Source: Drosophila miranda
Taxonomy: Eukaryota > Arthropoda > Insecta > Diptera > Drosophilidae
Assembly: GCF_003369915.1 (NCBI RefSeq)
Contig: NC_046677.1
Coordinates: forward strand, 28,600,913-28,664,912
DNA length: 64,000 nt
Direction of reading: 5' to 3'
Shown: positions 26,542 through 38,415 of the stretch, one piece after another
Position numbering within the stretch: position 1 is the first letter of the stretch
How the letters are laid out: each line of letters starts with the position of its first letter
Position numbers and translations under genes: made by a program
The notes under the pieces: generated by a model
The model's database searches: none
Seen by the model: the letters and a program-made list of their open reading frames with translations, nothing else
Told to the model about the DNA's origin: nothing

Positions 26542-28510
26542 ATGGATGTGCCTAAAACATCTGCGGATTTGTTGGATATACCCAGAACACCAGATATGCG
26601 GTTGGTAACAGTTCGTGTACTTGGCAATAAATGTAACATTTTCGAGATTTCAGCAGTTATCCTGGTAGATTTGCACTGATTTCGGAACCGCGTCCGCTGC
26701 GTACCAAGGAACTGCTAGAGAGACAGCGGCAGGCGAACCGCACAGCATCATGCTCTGCATCGAAAGTAGGCCAACAAAAAAATCCAGAGATGCGGTTAGT
26801 AATAGTTCACGTACGTGCAGATCAATGTTTTAGTATTCGAAATTCTAAATTTCCGCAGTTCTACTACTGAAAGTCCTAAATTTTTGGAACCGATTCCGCT
26901 GCGCACCAAGGAATTGCTAGAGAGACAGCGTCAGGCGTCATCTGCATCCAAAGCAGCCCGCACACCATCCTCTGCATGCGGAAACATGACAGACAGAGAC
27001 ATACCTAGAACACCAGAGATGCGGTATGTAAAATGTTTCAACAATGTGAAAGGCAAAGCAAAGTTTGATGCCAAAAACTGTTTACACCCATAGCTGTCCT
27101 AGCATCGCAGTCATACCCTGCTCAGAGCCGCAACCAGTGCGCACCAAGGAGCTACTGGAGCGATGGCGTAGGGTAGATGAGAGAGAGAGATGTCATCGCC
27201 CTGCCTCCGCATCGAGAATAGGTCGCCAAAATCACAAATCCCCAATACCAGGCATCACCACAAACAGGCTGTTGGTACCCTCCATTGGTTTCTCGTATCG
27301 CAAGCAGCAGCTGTTGCCGCACACATCCACATCTGCATCGCCCCACATAACCAAGTTAGGCATAACAAAGCGACGGCTGGAGTTCAGGGACGACCAGGGC
27401 AAGGAGTCGGTGGGGCCGAAATTGAAAAGGCTCACAGCCTATCTCCAGCACGAGCTGGAGGGTTGGGGCAGTAGCACGGAGCGACGGCTGCGCCAGATGA
27501 CTATTGCGGACTTTGTGAGCATTGTGAGGCATTTGTTGCCCCTCTCTGGGGCAACGGTGGGGTCGATGAGTAAGGCCTGCTATGCGGAGCAGCTGATTGA
27601 AGCTCTGCAGCAGCTCAAGTATCCCAAGAAGGTGAACAGGACCTGGCTGTTGATGCCGGGAACACAGCATGTCATCGGTCATGTACTGGACCTGCTGGAC
27701 TTTCTATTGGATTTTGCAGTCGGCACAAAACAGGATGCGATTTGTGTGTTTCCCTTTGTCGGAGACTCGTTGGATGATGAGAAAACCTTTGTGCTGATAG
27801 CGAGGCATTACCATCTGTGGCAAGGAGAGGAAAACAGTCTTCAATTAGAGCAGCAAAAGCGAAATGAACAACTACGGGAATGTTGCAATTCCAATGATAT
27901 CGCTGCTCTCCAGCAGGAGTTGGAAGCCCTACAACTAGAGCTTAAACAGGAGTTTGAGTTGAATACGGTAACGGATCAGCAGCAGTTGGTACAAAAGGAC
28001 AGACTTCAGCAAGAGCTAACCAACTGCCAGGATGAGCTGAAGTCATTACTGGCCGAGTCCTCGGATTATGAGCGGAAGTTCAGCCATTTGTGCACTGAAA
28101 CCTGGCGAAAGAAGAAAATCCTGCAGTCCCTGCAGGATCGTGTTCGAAGCCAAAGGTGCAGCTACCAGGATTATGCTAGATTGCTGGACCTACATGCCGA
28201 GCGCTCCGATGAACTGCAGGTGTACCGTCGGCGGCAACAGGATATTTTCGAGCGCCTAAGCATCGCCAAGCTGCAAGGGAAGCACTCGCGCAGAGATCTA
28301 ATGAACAGCATCGAAGCCTTCAACGTGAAAATGCGGAACATTGAGTACTCGTTGGTTTTCAAAGGAAGCTGCCCTAAATCCCTTCAGCTGCCGCTGTATC
28401 CATCAATGGAGGAGATACAAGAGCGACTGGAGAAGCTTAAGCATTGGCGCCACCTTATGGATTCTACTGTGGCCAAGGCAGGCTGCTTCAGGAAGCCCCC
28501 GGCGAGATAA
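26542..28510 (+). CDS. Ndc80: Ndc80/HEC1-like kinetochore coiled-coil protein with repeated N-terminal exons
   Basis: Coding exons: 26542-26600, 26657-26794, 26859-27023, 27094-28510, for 592 residues; the three introns are short and all in phase 2. Exons 2, 3 and the start of exon 4 each encode EP.P(L/V)RTKELLER(Q/W)R, and exon ends repeat PEMR/PRTPEMR, so the basic Ser/Thr-rich tail is built from duplicated units. Residues about 230-330 match the calponin-homology head of Ndc80: TIADFVSIVRHLLP aligns with human SVKDFLKIFTFLY, and YPKKVNRTWL...HVIGHVLDLLDFLLDF with YPFALSKSSM...HTWPHIVAALVWLIDC. A coiled coil (about 365-560) follows. Ndc80 binds microtubules at the outer kinetochore through this tail and head. 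The protein stops after about 250 coiled-coil residues, shorter than human HEC1, so it is either a divergent fly ortholog or a paralog. Confidence 0.72.
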
Positions 28511-31500
28511 AGAGTTAGTTAAACAAACGCACCAGCACACTCACACTCACATTCACATTCAACTGAATCTCATACGAGATTAATTTAAGCAAATATTTGC
28601 GTGTTTCGTAATTTTCACTTTGAGCCAAACATCAAGCTTGGAGCTTAGTTATTTCTCCTTGAATTTCACAGATTTATTTAATTGAATTTGTCAACTGTAT
28701 GCCACAGTAAGCCCCGCCCCTCCTCCTGTGTACTGCCACTGCCTTGATCCCATGGCCTGGATTTAAGTTCATGTAATTGACATTTGAATGAATCATTGGC
28801 AATAGTTGTACTCTTTCCAAAAGAGAATAGCTCTTTGGATAAGCGGAAAGATAAAAAAAAAACTCGGCAAGCTATAAAATGCTTTCCTATGGCAATATTT
28901 GTACTATGTTAAATTTTTAAATACAAATTCAAGCTTAAGTTCAACGATCTCTTACACACAAAAAATGATAACTTAATAACCTTAAATTGTATTCAACTTC
29001 TTACCTTATTCAAGGCAATCCGCTTTGTATAAATACAATTTTCCACAAGCTATTAAATGTAAAAAACATACAATATAATTGTAACGCCACATTCCTGATT
29101 TATTATACGGCTAATGATGTAAGTGTATTTCAAGGGGAGCCCTCATAAAAATTAACTTTTTCCGCTTCATAATTATTGTCAGTCAGCGGTTGGTGGGGAA
29201 GAAGTGTTCCTTGTGGATTGGCATTAACTTAGTGGTCGGGGCTCAGATCTCAGGACCCTGCAAGGCTGCTGAAGAGGATGATGGGAGGAGAAAGAAGAGT
29301 TGGATTCTGCTAGAGGGTGCGATTTATAATGCGTCTGTGTTTGTGCCCCAGAGTGGAACTAATAATCATATTACTCAGCTGGAAGATATGCAAACCCCAG
29401 CGACCGACTTTGCAACTGTTGCAGCTCTTACATATACATATATACTCGTATATGTATGTGTAGGTATATTGTGTGGCAATTAAACAGTGAGCTGCTGCAT
29501 AAATTATTTTCATTGCCACAAAATGTTTAAAGCCTTTTGCAAATCCAAGGCAAGGCAAATGCAAGCAAGCAAGGAAGTGTAATAAAATACATGAATTAGT
29601 GTAATGGAAATGTGAAAGCCAACAGCAAACAGTAGTACAATGCAAAATTTTGAATGCAAATTCCCGTCCAAAAACAACAATGCCCCCGCCAGAAGCCCCG
29701 CCCAAGAAAACATACAACATTTTGCGCAAATTAAACAATAACAACAACTGAAGCAAAAACATACTATACCCCAAAACCCGTACATCCACAAAAATATGCA
29801 TTTTCCGTGCCAAAGCTAAAGAAAATGTTTTGTGTTGTGTGTGTGTTTGTGGTGGATATGCCCAGATTATAGTTAGTTCCGAGTCTCTCCAGACTCTGGG
29901 AAATAGTTATCTGTTCTGAACTAGAGTGTCATAACTCGCCCCCGAATATGGGATTGAGTGTGGGTGTATACGTACACGAATACGTATGGTATATGTATGG
30001 TGTACAGGACAGGTGGACAGGTGAAGGAAAGGAAGGTAAGTGAGCGTGTGGATGGCATCTTTGGGCGGTAACCAAAATAAGTTGAAAGGATATACATATT
30101 TCAAATATTTATTTCGACTATGAGAATTCCCATTAATCATATTTATCTAATTGAAATTTATCATACAGTTGAAAAGAGATCCTAACCGATCCTATCATTT
30201 TAGAATATCATAGGAACTGCAATGTGTAGAGTTCAACTGAAATATTTTCCATATTTGCTTATGTTTGCACTCATTAAAGTAAATGTAAAAAATCCAAGCG
30301 CACTGCTTAAACAAATAAAAAAACAAAAATCAATATTTCAAAGACTTTAACCTGTTATAGAAGCCTCATATGTAAGGGTGACTATATGATGAATATACTG
30401 AATATAAGCCAACAATATTTTTAATCAGATCTTGGATCTAGTCCCGAAACAGCGATAGCATAGTAGGTACGTAGTTCTTTCTTCCTTTTAGAAAATAATA
30501 TACCCCACTACTGTACTTTTTGGGGGGCACTTGTATGAATACTAACCACACCTTTAAAACTTGCTGCCAACTCGGGCCAAAACAATTATGCTCTGCGGTC
30601 TGGGGTGTGGGGCTGAAGTGGTGCGGCTATGTGCCGCATGAGGGAGTACAGTACCCATTATTTTCTCTCATAAAACAAACACTCACCTCGTCAGGCAGGC
30701 AGCCTGCTCTCATAAAGGCATCCGGCAGGCTGGCTGGCGGGCTGGCTGAAAGGCCAAAAGACAGGCGGCTGGCTGCAGAGGCGCAGCCAGGCACTGGACT
30801 GAAATAATCGCATATCGTAAAGTTTGACTTCCAGCTAATGAAGAATTTCCAAAGCTGGGAAGCTGGAATTGAGTTAATTAGGCACGAGTAGGGCTTAAAG
30901 TTGAGAGCAACATGACATGATATTCTAGTACTATCGCGAGCGAGGACCCATACATACGCGTATAGAAACTTTCAGAGCCATTCAATTGTTAAACAAACAA
31001 AAACAATACGCGAAAACAACAAGAATTAGGGGATTTATTTGAGAGTCGAAGGGATGTATACCCTGTAAAATAATGATTTGAATTAGTTATGTAAATAAAA
31101 TCATATGAAGCAGCTGATAATAGAATTGGATCGGCTGTTTTTTAAGAACAATAAATAGTGCTTACAAAGGCCTGCATTTCGACCGATTGTTCGAATGAAA
31201 GCAGTTAAATATAGTGTCTCATTCTCGGGGTGTTGGACTTGTATAAATCATGATACAATGGCAAGGATTTCTGCTTAAAAGTATATGGATCCACTCGACC
31301 TTTGATGCTTAGGGTTCCAAAACCTATCGAAATGTCTATACTCCCTGTTAAAGGGTATAAAAAGTATTCGCGCAAAAAAATAACAGACGAAACGCGCTTT
31401 GTTTTGCCAATTTCCTTCGTATAAAGAGGGAATCGCTGAAAATCAAACGACACTTTTTCTCTGGCTTCCCTTTGCTTCACTTCACTCTAATGGAAAGTCA

Positions 31501-34500
31501 TTTCTTTTGTTGTTCTTATGGTTTTTTTCCCCTTAATTTCGAAGTTCACCGATTGCTCTTTTCCCCCAGTCCTCTGGCAATCGTACAAACTCTGCTTTAA
31601 GTTTAATTTCCAGTGTGAGAGAGCTATAGCGCGATTGAGAGAGAGGGAGCGCTTTAATTTGGAATCCCGCAACGGAAGCAAATGCAATTTGTATGCGTAG
31701 CAAAGCCCAACCTCGGTCTGACTCGACTCGCTGACTGAACTGTTTTCTATACACACCACTCCACTCCACTTCTAGTTTCAGGAAAGTGGGGAGTGCAACA
31801 AAAAAAAAAAGGAAAATGTCAACTGCAGCATGACCAAGGAGGCATCGCAGGCATCGTCGAGTCATGGCATTGCAATATTTATGCAGTTTGTGCCACGTTC
31901 GCTATATTTGACAGGCTCCACTTCTCTGGGCAATAACTAGCTCGTTTCATTTAACCAGACATCACTGTAATGAATCGCAGATAATAAAGGATCTCTTTTA
32001 CGATCGTCAGTGTCTTTTCCCCTCTACTAAAGATAAAGGATATTTCTGAGTGAATGTTTTTATATGGCTCTTAACTTTTAATTAATACTCCAAATAGATG
32101 AACATGGTTAGTACCTGTTTATCGATCTGTTCATCGACCTTTATACCTGTTTGCCGACATTCTGAAAGCGGATCGTCTAGCGCTCTCTCTAGAATTAAGG
32201 AGAGCCTACAAAATCGAAGGCATACAGCATGAATCAAAGCTGCAAGGCTCAATTTAAGGACAGTATTTAAAGGGCTATTATGGATAAGTTTGACCTCGAG
32301 GCCACCAGCTGTAGCTGTTCTAGTTTCTGTCTCTTATTCTTATATGAAACCAAGGCTAATGTAGTTTCCTTTTTATTGACTCTCCCTCCTTTTGAAAAGG
32401 GCATTCCACTGGTCGTTCTGCTGAGTAGATATTCGTAATCGTTATTGCTCAATTTTTTTCTGCACATTTCAGCGCTTTTCCGGACTCCAGGAAGTTGTGT
32501 TGCTGTTGTTGCTGCTGGTGTTGGCTTAGCCTGGAATGCAACATCAACAGCAATGGCAGGCAGCACTAACATCAACAGCAGCAGCAGCAGCTGGACAGAA
32601 GGACAACCGGACAGGGATTGCAGCAGGTGGCGGTGGTGGCGCTGCTCAAACGGCAATTGCATTATCAGTAAATTATATCTGCGGCTGCATGGCACGCTCT
32701 TCGCTTCACTCTCCTCTCCCTCTCCCTCTCTCTCTTGTAGCATGCCCCTGCCCTCAGATATGTTGGCCATGTTTACGGGTTGCCTGCGGCCATGTTTGTT
32801 TGCTCCTTGCTCCTGGCCTCCTCCTGTTCTGCTCCTGCTGCTGCTGCTGTTGCTCGTCTTCCTCCATGTTATTATTGGAGCCCTGTGCCCTGGCCCGAAT
32901 CCGGATCCGGTTGATGCCGCTGCTCCTGCTGCTGCTGCTGTTGCTGTTGCTTGTTGGTGCGCCATTTTCGGCGCTTTCCTGCTGATTTATGCAAAACTGT
33001 GGCATTTTTCAATTGCATTTTACACTCGTCCTGCAAGGTTCCTCCGGGTTCCGGGTTCCGGCTTCCTCCGGTCTCCCTTGTTTCCTCTTGCTCCTCCGCT
33101 CCTTGTTTATGCAACAGTGTGTGTTTGTGTGAGCGTGTGTTTGTTTGTGCGTTGCACAATTTTCACACATTTGCGCAACTTTGCCACCAAAATGTGCAAC
33201 ACATTGCCCCTGATCATCATTGTTGTTACTGTTTGCCTCCTTCTGCAGAGGGATAGCATCTTCACACGCCCACACTCAGCCCCTCCTTCGCTGCAGTCAA
33301 CTGCATTTTATTGCTGTAAATGTGTGTATCTATGGGAGCGTGCTTGCGTCCGTGTGTGCGGGGGCTATCTGTGAGTGTGTGTTTGTGTGTGAGCACCCTG
33401 CTATCCACGTTCCGTTTTCCGCATTTAATGCCAAGTTATAACTTTCACGTGGGTTGCTTTAGTAGTTTTTTACACCCCCACCCTCACCACCACACACTCG
33501 TTTTCTTCCCGTTTGAGTTACGTGGCGCCATAAAAAACTTTCACCCACTAAGCGACGAGAATGCGGATGAGGCTAAAGGGCGGGTGAAAGTGTCACTTAT
33601 GCATAGAAGATTTGCCATGTGTGATGCATTTCTCCAATCTCCATTCTTCCTTAATAAACATAATTTCAGGGCAGTTTATCCGGGCGACATAAAAACCGTA
33701 ATTTATATCCACCCCCATTGTTTAAGGGTTATGTGGTGTTAAAAATCTTGATTAATATCCGAAAGTAAACTCCACACAGGCTCAAATCATCATTAAATCT
33801 AAATGTGATTACGGAAGCGTAGGCTATAAGGGCTTATAGCATTTCTGGGGTTGTATTCCTTATCAGAATCGATTAGTTGATTCAATCTAGCCATGCCATG
33901 CTCTGGAAAGCGTACTGACTATATTGATATTGCAATCAGAAACCAGGTTACTTGTTAATAGCTCAATCGTTCAATTGGTTCTACTCGATCCACCCTCGCT
34001 GTGTAATATTAGCTCTGATTTGGCAGCATCAATTTTCCGGCTAATTGCGAAAATAAGCAAAATTATGTGCCCAGCCTCAAAAATGAATGGGCACGCTCTC
34101 CAGCTCCATATCCTTTTCCCCTTCTCTGTCTCCCCCTCCCGCTTCCGCTCCCTCTTCTGCTCCCTTTTCTCTTTCACTGTTTTGTATCTTTTTCTCTTTT
34201 TGGCCAATTGGCAGTTTGAATTATGCACTTTGACAGGGTACGCATTTAGTGTTAATCATACGCACTGTTGCATGCCAGTTGCATCCTGTTGTTGCATAAT
34301 CAATGCACAAATGAACACACACAAAAGAACGACCAGATAGGAAGCGGAAGGAGAAATGGGGAGAGAGGGAGGGAAAGAGAGAGACAGTGTGCCACCAAAA
34401 TGGCGACAAAATGACGCACTTGCTGAAGCTGGAAATTTCAACAAATATTTCCACAAATTTACTGGTACATATTTCCTCTGAATAATGAATAATTAAATAT

Positions 34501-37500
34501 ATAATTTAGCTAGAGAAGAGATTCACGCACAGACACAAAGGAGTGGCAGAAAATGTGTGAATGGTGTAGGGGGTAGGGGTTTGGGGTATGGGGTTCTATT
34601 CGGGGCTAAGAGGAATTTAACAAACAAATTTATTGGCGCATAATTCAATGGGTAGATGATGCCGCTGACGATGATGCATGGCAGGGTAGGAAGCCGACCA
34701 AGATATGAATGAATGCAGCTGGCAATTTATGAGTGCCTAAGAAGGGAGTGGGTGGGTGGGTTGGTGGTGGTGTTGCTACGGCCAAGGCCGCTTTCGTGGC
34801 TGCCAAAAGCAGGAGCCAGCAGCAGTAGCAGCAAAAGAAAACGACTACGACAACGACAGCGACAGCGGAAACGGAAATGCGCAAATGCAATTGTCATACA
34901 CACACACACACACACACAGAAGCAAACACTCACCCCGAAATGGGGTGAAATTTTAATGGAAAATTGGTGTACTCGTCGTGGCAATAAATGAAGCTTCCAT
35001 TTCTATACGTTCTTGGCTAATAAAAGGGCCAGCTCTGGCTCTGTGGCCCCACATCCCCACGGAGGAAGCCGAAGCCCCCTCCACCACAACTGACAGCCAA
35101 CAAGCGACTAGACAACAGGACCCAAACACTGAATGGGCTGGCCAAGGGGCACCCCAAACCCCCTGTCCAGTGCTCAACCTCTCCTGCCACTGACGTCAGA
35201 CAGCTGAGTGACGAGTACAACTAACAGGGAAGGGTGCAGGGTGTGTGTGGTGTGTGGTATGTATGGGGTCTCAATCGAGCCTAGTTTCCCAAGGAATCCA
35301 AGGTAGTGCAATCAATTTGCTGGAACACCCGCTCCCTTCGGTAAGGGAGAGAGATGCAAGGCAGAATAACTTTGCTGTTACCCAACCTTCAATGGAACAG
35401 TGCACACTCGAAGGAGGGATGTCTTGATTAGATGACACTTTGGAGTGGTGTACCACTATGTCTTACATTGAAAACCCTTAAGTTAAGACTTGAAAAGATT
35501 AGTAGGTGTCCAGGTGCTCAGGTGTCATATGCTGGAGAGGGAACTGCCGGAATTCTCATTTGTGGGTTGCATCGATTCTTTTTTGTAGTTTTCCATTCTC
35601 CTAAATTGAAAAAAAACTTCTACACAACTTAAAGAAATTTAATTAATCTCGAGTGAAAACTCTTTCTTTCACTCTGACGAGAACTTAAGGACAGTCTGAG
35701 CTTTGCTTAGTTCCTATCGAGCGTTTCCTGTATTATTCCTGATCACCTGGAGCACCCCCACTTCGTTGTTCAGTGTGTCCTGTCCTATACGCGCTTAATC
35801 TTTCAATTTGCATATTACATAATTGCCTTAGTGGTTAAATGGTACCAAACAGGCCCAAGGTGTACCAGTATCAGGAGTAGCAGGAGCAGTAGCAGTAGCT
35901 GTAGCTGTAGCTGTAGGAGCTATATGAGACACATTCAGGAGCATCAAGGCAATGCTTTATGGTCACTTTATTGCAGCACGCACTGGCAGGGGGTCTGAAA
36001 GTGATGGAGGAATGGGACAGAGAGCACGGCACCAGGGCAGAGGTGGCCACAGGCAAACACTTGACGTGCGCTTATGCGGCAGCAAGTTGCGCATACGCCG
36101 TGTGGGCCCGGCCTGGACCCGGATGGGACCCGACCAGGGCCGAGGGCCAGAGCTCGACGGAATGGTTGGTTGCTCTATGGTTATGCCGCTTATTGAATAT
36201 GCCGTTGCCGATGTCAGTCTGCAGGTGCAGCCGGTCCGCATGTTGATATATGTCACACAGACTTGCAAAATAAACTGCAGCAAAAGTGGGTGGCGTGTCG
36301 GCATGGATGTGGTCTGCCCCACTTACTGGCCATCATTGATAGCAGTACTCGTCCTCGTCATCGTCATCGTCCTTCCTAGAGCGAGGCGTTGATACAGTTG
36401 CTGTAACAGGATTAGCTTTTGCTTTACTCAGTGTTTGCCATCCAAGTGATAAATGGGTTCGGATGGATGGGACTGGGCCTGGGATTGGGATTGGGATTGG
36501 GGGTGGGCCTGCAAGGGTTGTCCTCCAGCACTATGCAAGATAAACCTAAAGCGGGAAGTGGCAAGTTAATGGATCGACCTCAATGAAATACCTCAACTGC
36601 ATTGGCTTCCCACTTCCATGTCCACAGCCATGTCCACATTCATTTCTATGTCTATTCTGGATGGGATGCCCGATGCTCAAAGCAATGCTGCAGTCAAATA
36701 TTATTCGTGGTGGCCCCAAATAAAATGCAATTATTGCCCAGCCATTGGAGTGCTATTATGCACTGAGAAAAACACTACTGAACATGGGTAAAGTATCATT
36801 TTCAAAAGTAAGAAGACCAGCAATAAGCATGATCCAGTGATCTGGTCGGACAGATCTCTATGATGTATTTTCGATACATCAATCTCTACCCGACAAGCCG
36901 CTTCTACTTTAATGAGTAGCAAAGAATCGTGTAAGGGGTACGAGTCCTTGTGTTGCGGAGAGATCAACATATTAATATTCCAAGGAATATCATGCAAAAC
37001 AGATACTTAAGCTAGTTCGTACTAATTCATTATTCTTTTCTTTACCCTATACTACTTATAACATTAATAAAAAAAATAACGAATAGTATTTAGGAATGAG
37101 CTATTAGGATTATTAATCATATATGTATACTCATTAAAAATTATTCGTGATATATTTTGAGAACTCTTTTAGTCTGTTGAGGATTTTTGAAAGTAGGAAA
37201 AGTTGTCATGCTATTTTTCGGTTTTCATGATTTTTTTTCCTCTATTCTGACTATCCTCAAACCCACTCCTCTTTTAATTTTTTCGTTGATTTTCTGTCAG
37301 TGCATTGTAGGTTTGTGTGCCTGTGTTTAATTGGTTTGGCTTTGCCTGTCTGTTAACTATTGGCAGTGACTGTAATTGAGCCCACATCCCAGACCCTTCA
37401 ACTGGTTTGGCATGCAAATGGAAATTCTCTCATTATTGAGACTTTCATTGGTTTATATTATCCTGAACCGAATCTGGGCAAAAGGACTCTCATTCTATTA

Positions 37501-38235
37501 CATATTCTATCAACAAATGGAGAGAATGAAAATCTGCCAAAAATTGAGAGAAAAAGAAACTTCACTAAAGGGAAATTAAAGTTGAAACAATTTTTCACTC
37601 AAAGTGAAAGTGATTTTGGAAGAGCTCATCAAAATGAGGTTTTAGTTTACTTTTTTCTACTACACTTTACTTTTTTTCTCTGTTGAAAAAAACCCCCCAA
37701 TTAAGAACTTTTAGGCAAACAGGCGGTGAGGGCTTGGGGCTTGATCGGAGGGCGTGGTCACACCAATTAAAATCAAAACAAACGAAAGAGAAAGCAGAAA
37801 GGAAAAAGAGAAAGCAAATGAAAGTTTCGCCTGCATAACAATTAATTAAATTAGTCTCCATTTCGTCCGCGGAATCTCTCCTTTGCTTTACCTTTGTTAT
37901 GCCACGCACACATACAAAAACAAACAAAATATTGAATGTCAAACAATGGCGGCAATGTTAAATAAACAACTAAAATATTCCAACTGTAACTGAGAGCCAT
38001 AATTAAGGGGAGTGACAGGTATAGATCCAGGTAAGATGGAGTAGAATCGACCTCCAGGATGTGGAAGGAGCCAACTTTTTGGGGCAGAAGTGTAAGTGCA
38101 GACGTAAGCATAAAAACAATTAAAACTTTTGCCAAAGTCAAAGGCAAAAACTTACCAAAGTTGCCTCCTACCACACCACTTCTAGCCCCACATCCCCCGC
38201 CCCCCCCCCCCCCCCTGTTCACTTAATTGGAAGCA
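28511..38235. other. Gene-poor interval between Ndc80-like gene and Or22c
   Basis: Nearly 10 kb without a gene I can support. It holds AT-rich stretches (28.6-29.2, 30.0-30.5, 36.7-37.7 kb), trinucleotide-rich DNA at 32.5-33.0 kb (CAG/CTG runs giving long but low-complexity open frames on both strands), a (CA)n run at about 34900-34919, an AGCTGT/AGCAGT repeat at 35880-35920 and three GGGATT units near 36483-36500. This could be regulatory DNA. No tRNA or other RNA gene was recognised. Confidence 0.4.
38200..38215. repeat. Poly(dC) tract upstream of Or22c
   Basis: Sixteen consecutive C bases, preceded by CCCCCG. Homopolymeric C/G runs of this length are uncommon in fly DNA, and this one lies about 20 bases before the TATA box assigned to Or22c. 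Confidence 0.8.
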
Positions 38236-38244
38236 TATAAAAAG
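38236..38244 (+). promoter_or_regulatory. TATA box of Or22c
   Basis: TATAAAAAG lies 180 bases before the Or22c start codon, which would put initiation near 38266 and give a leader of about 150 bases. The assignment rests on position and motif only; no clear initiator was identified. Confidence 0.5.
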
Positions 38245-38415
38245 GAAAATCAAAACGTTGCTCTTGACACTCGCCCTGAGACGGTGACCAGTCGACTATA
38301 AGGAAGACGCGCTCATCGATACTCGGATACTTCATCTCTATCTATTCAAGTCTCCACTCCACTCCACATCCCTCTTCACTCAACATCTCCACTACAATCG
38401 GCACTCTCTCGCAAA

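Noticed and set aside
32445..33374. 309-codon open frame on the plus strand, with a 232-codon frame antisense to it
   Set aside because: Both are low-complexity (CAG/CTG runs, Cys/Leu or Ser/Gln strings) with no recognisable domain; triplet repeats stay open in several frames by nature.
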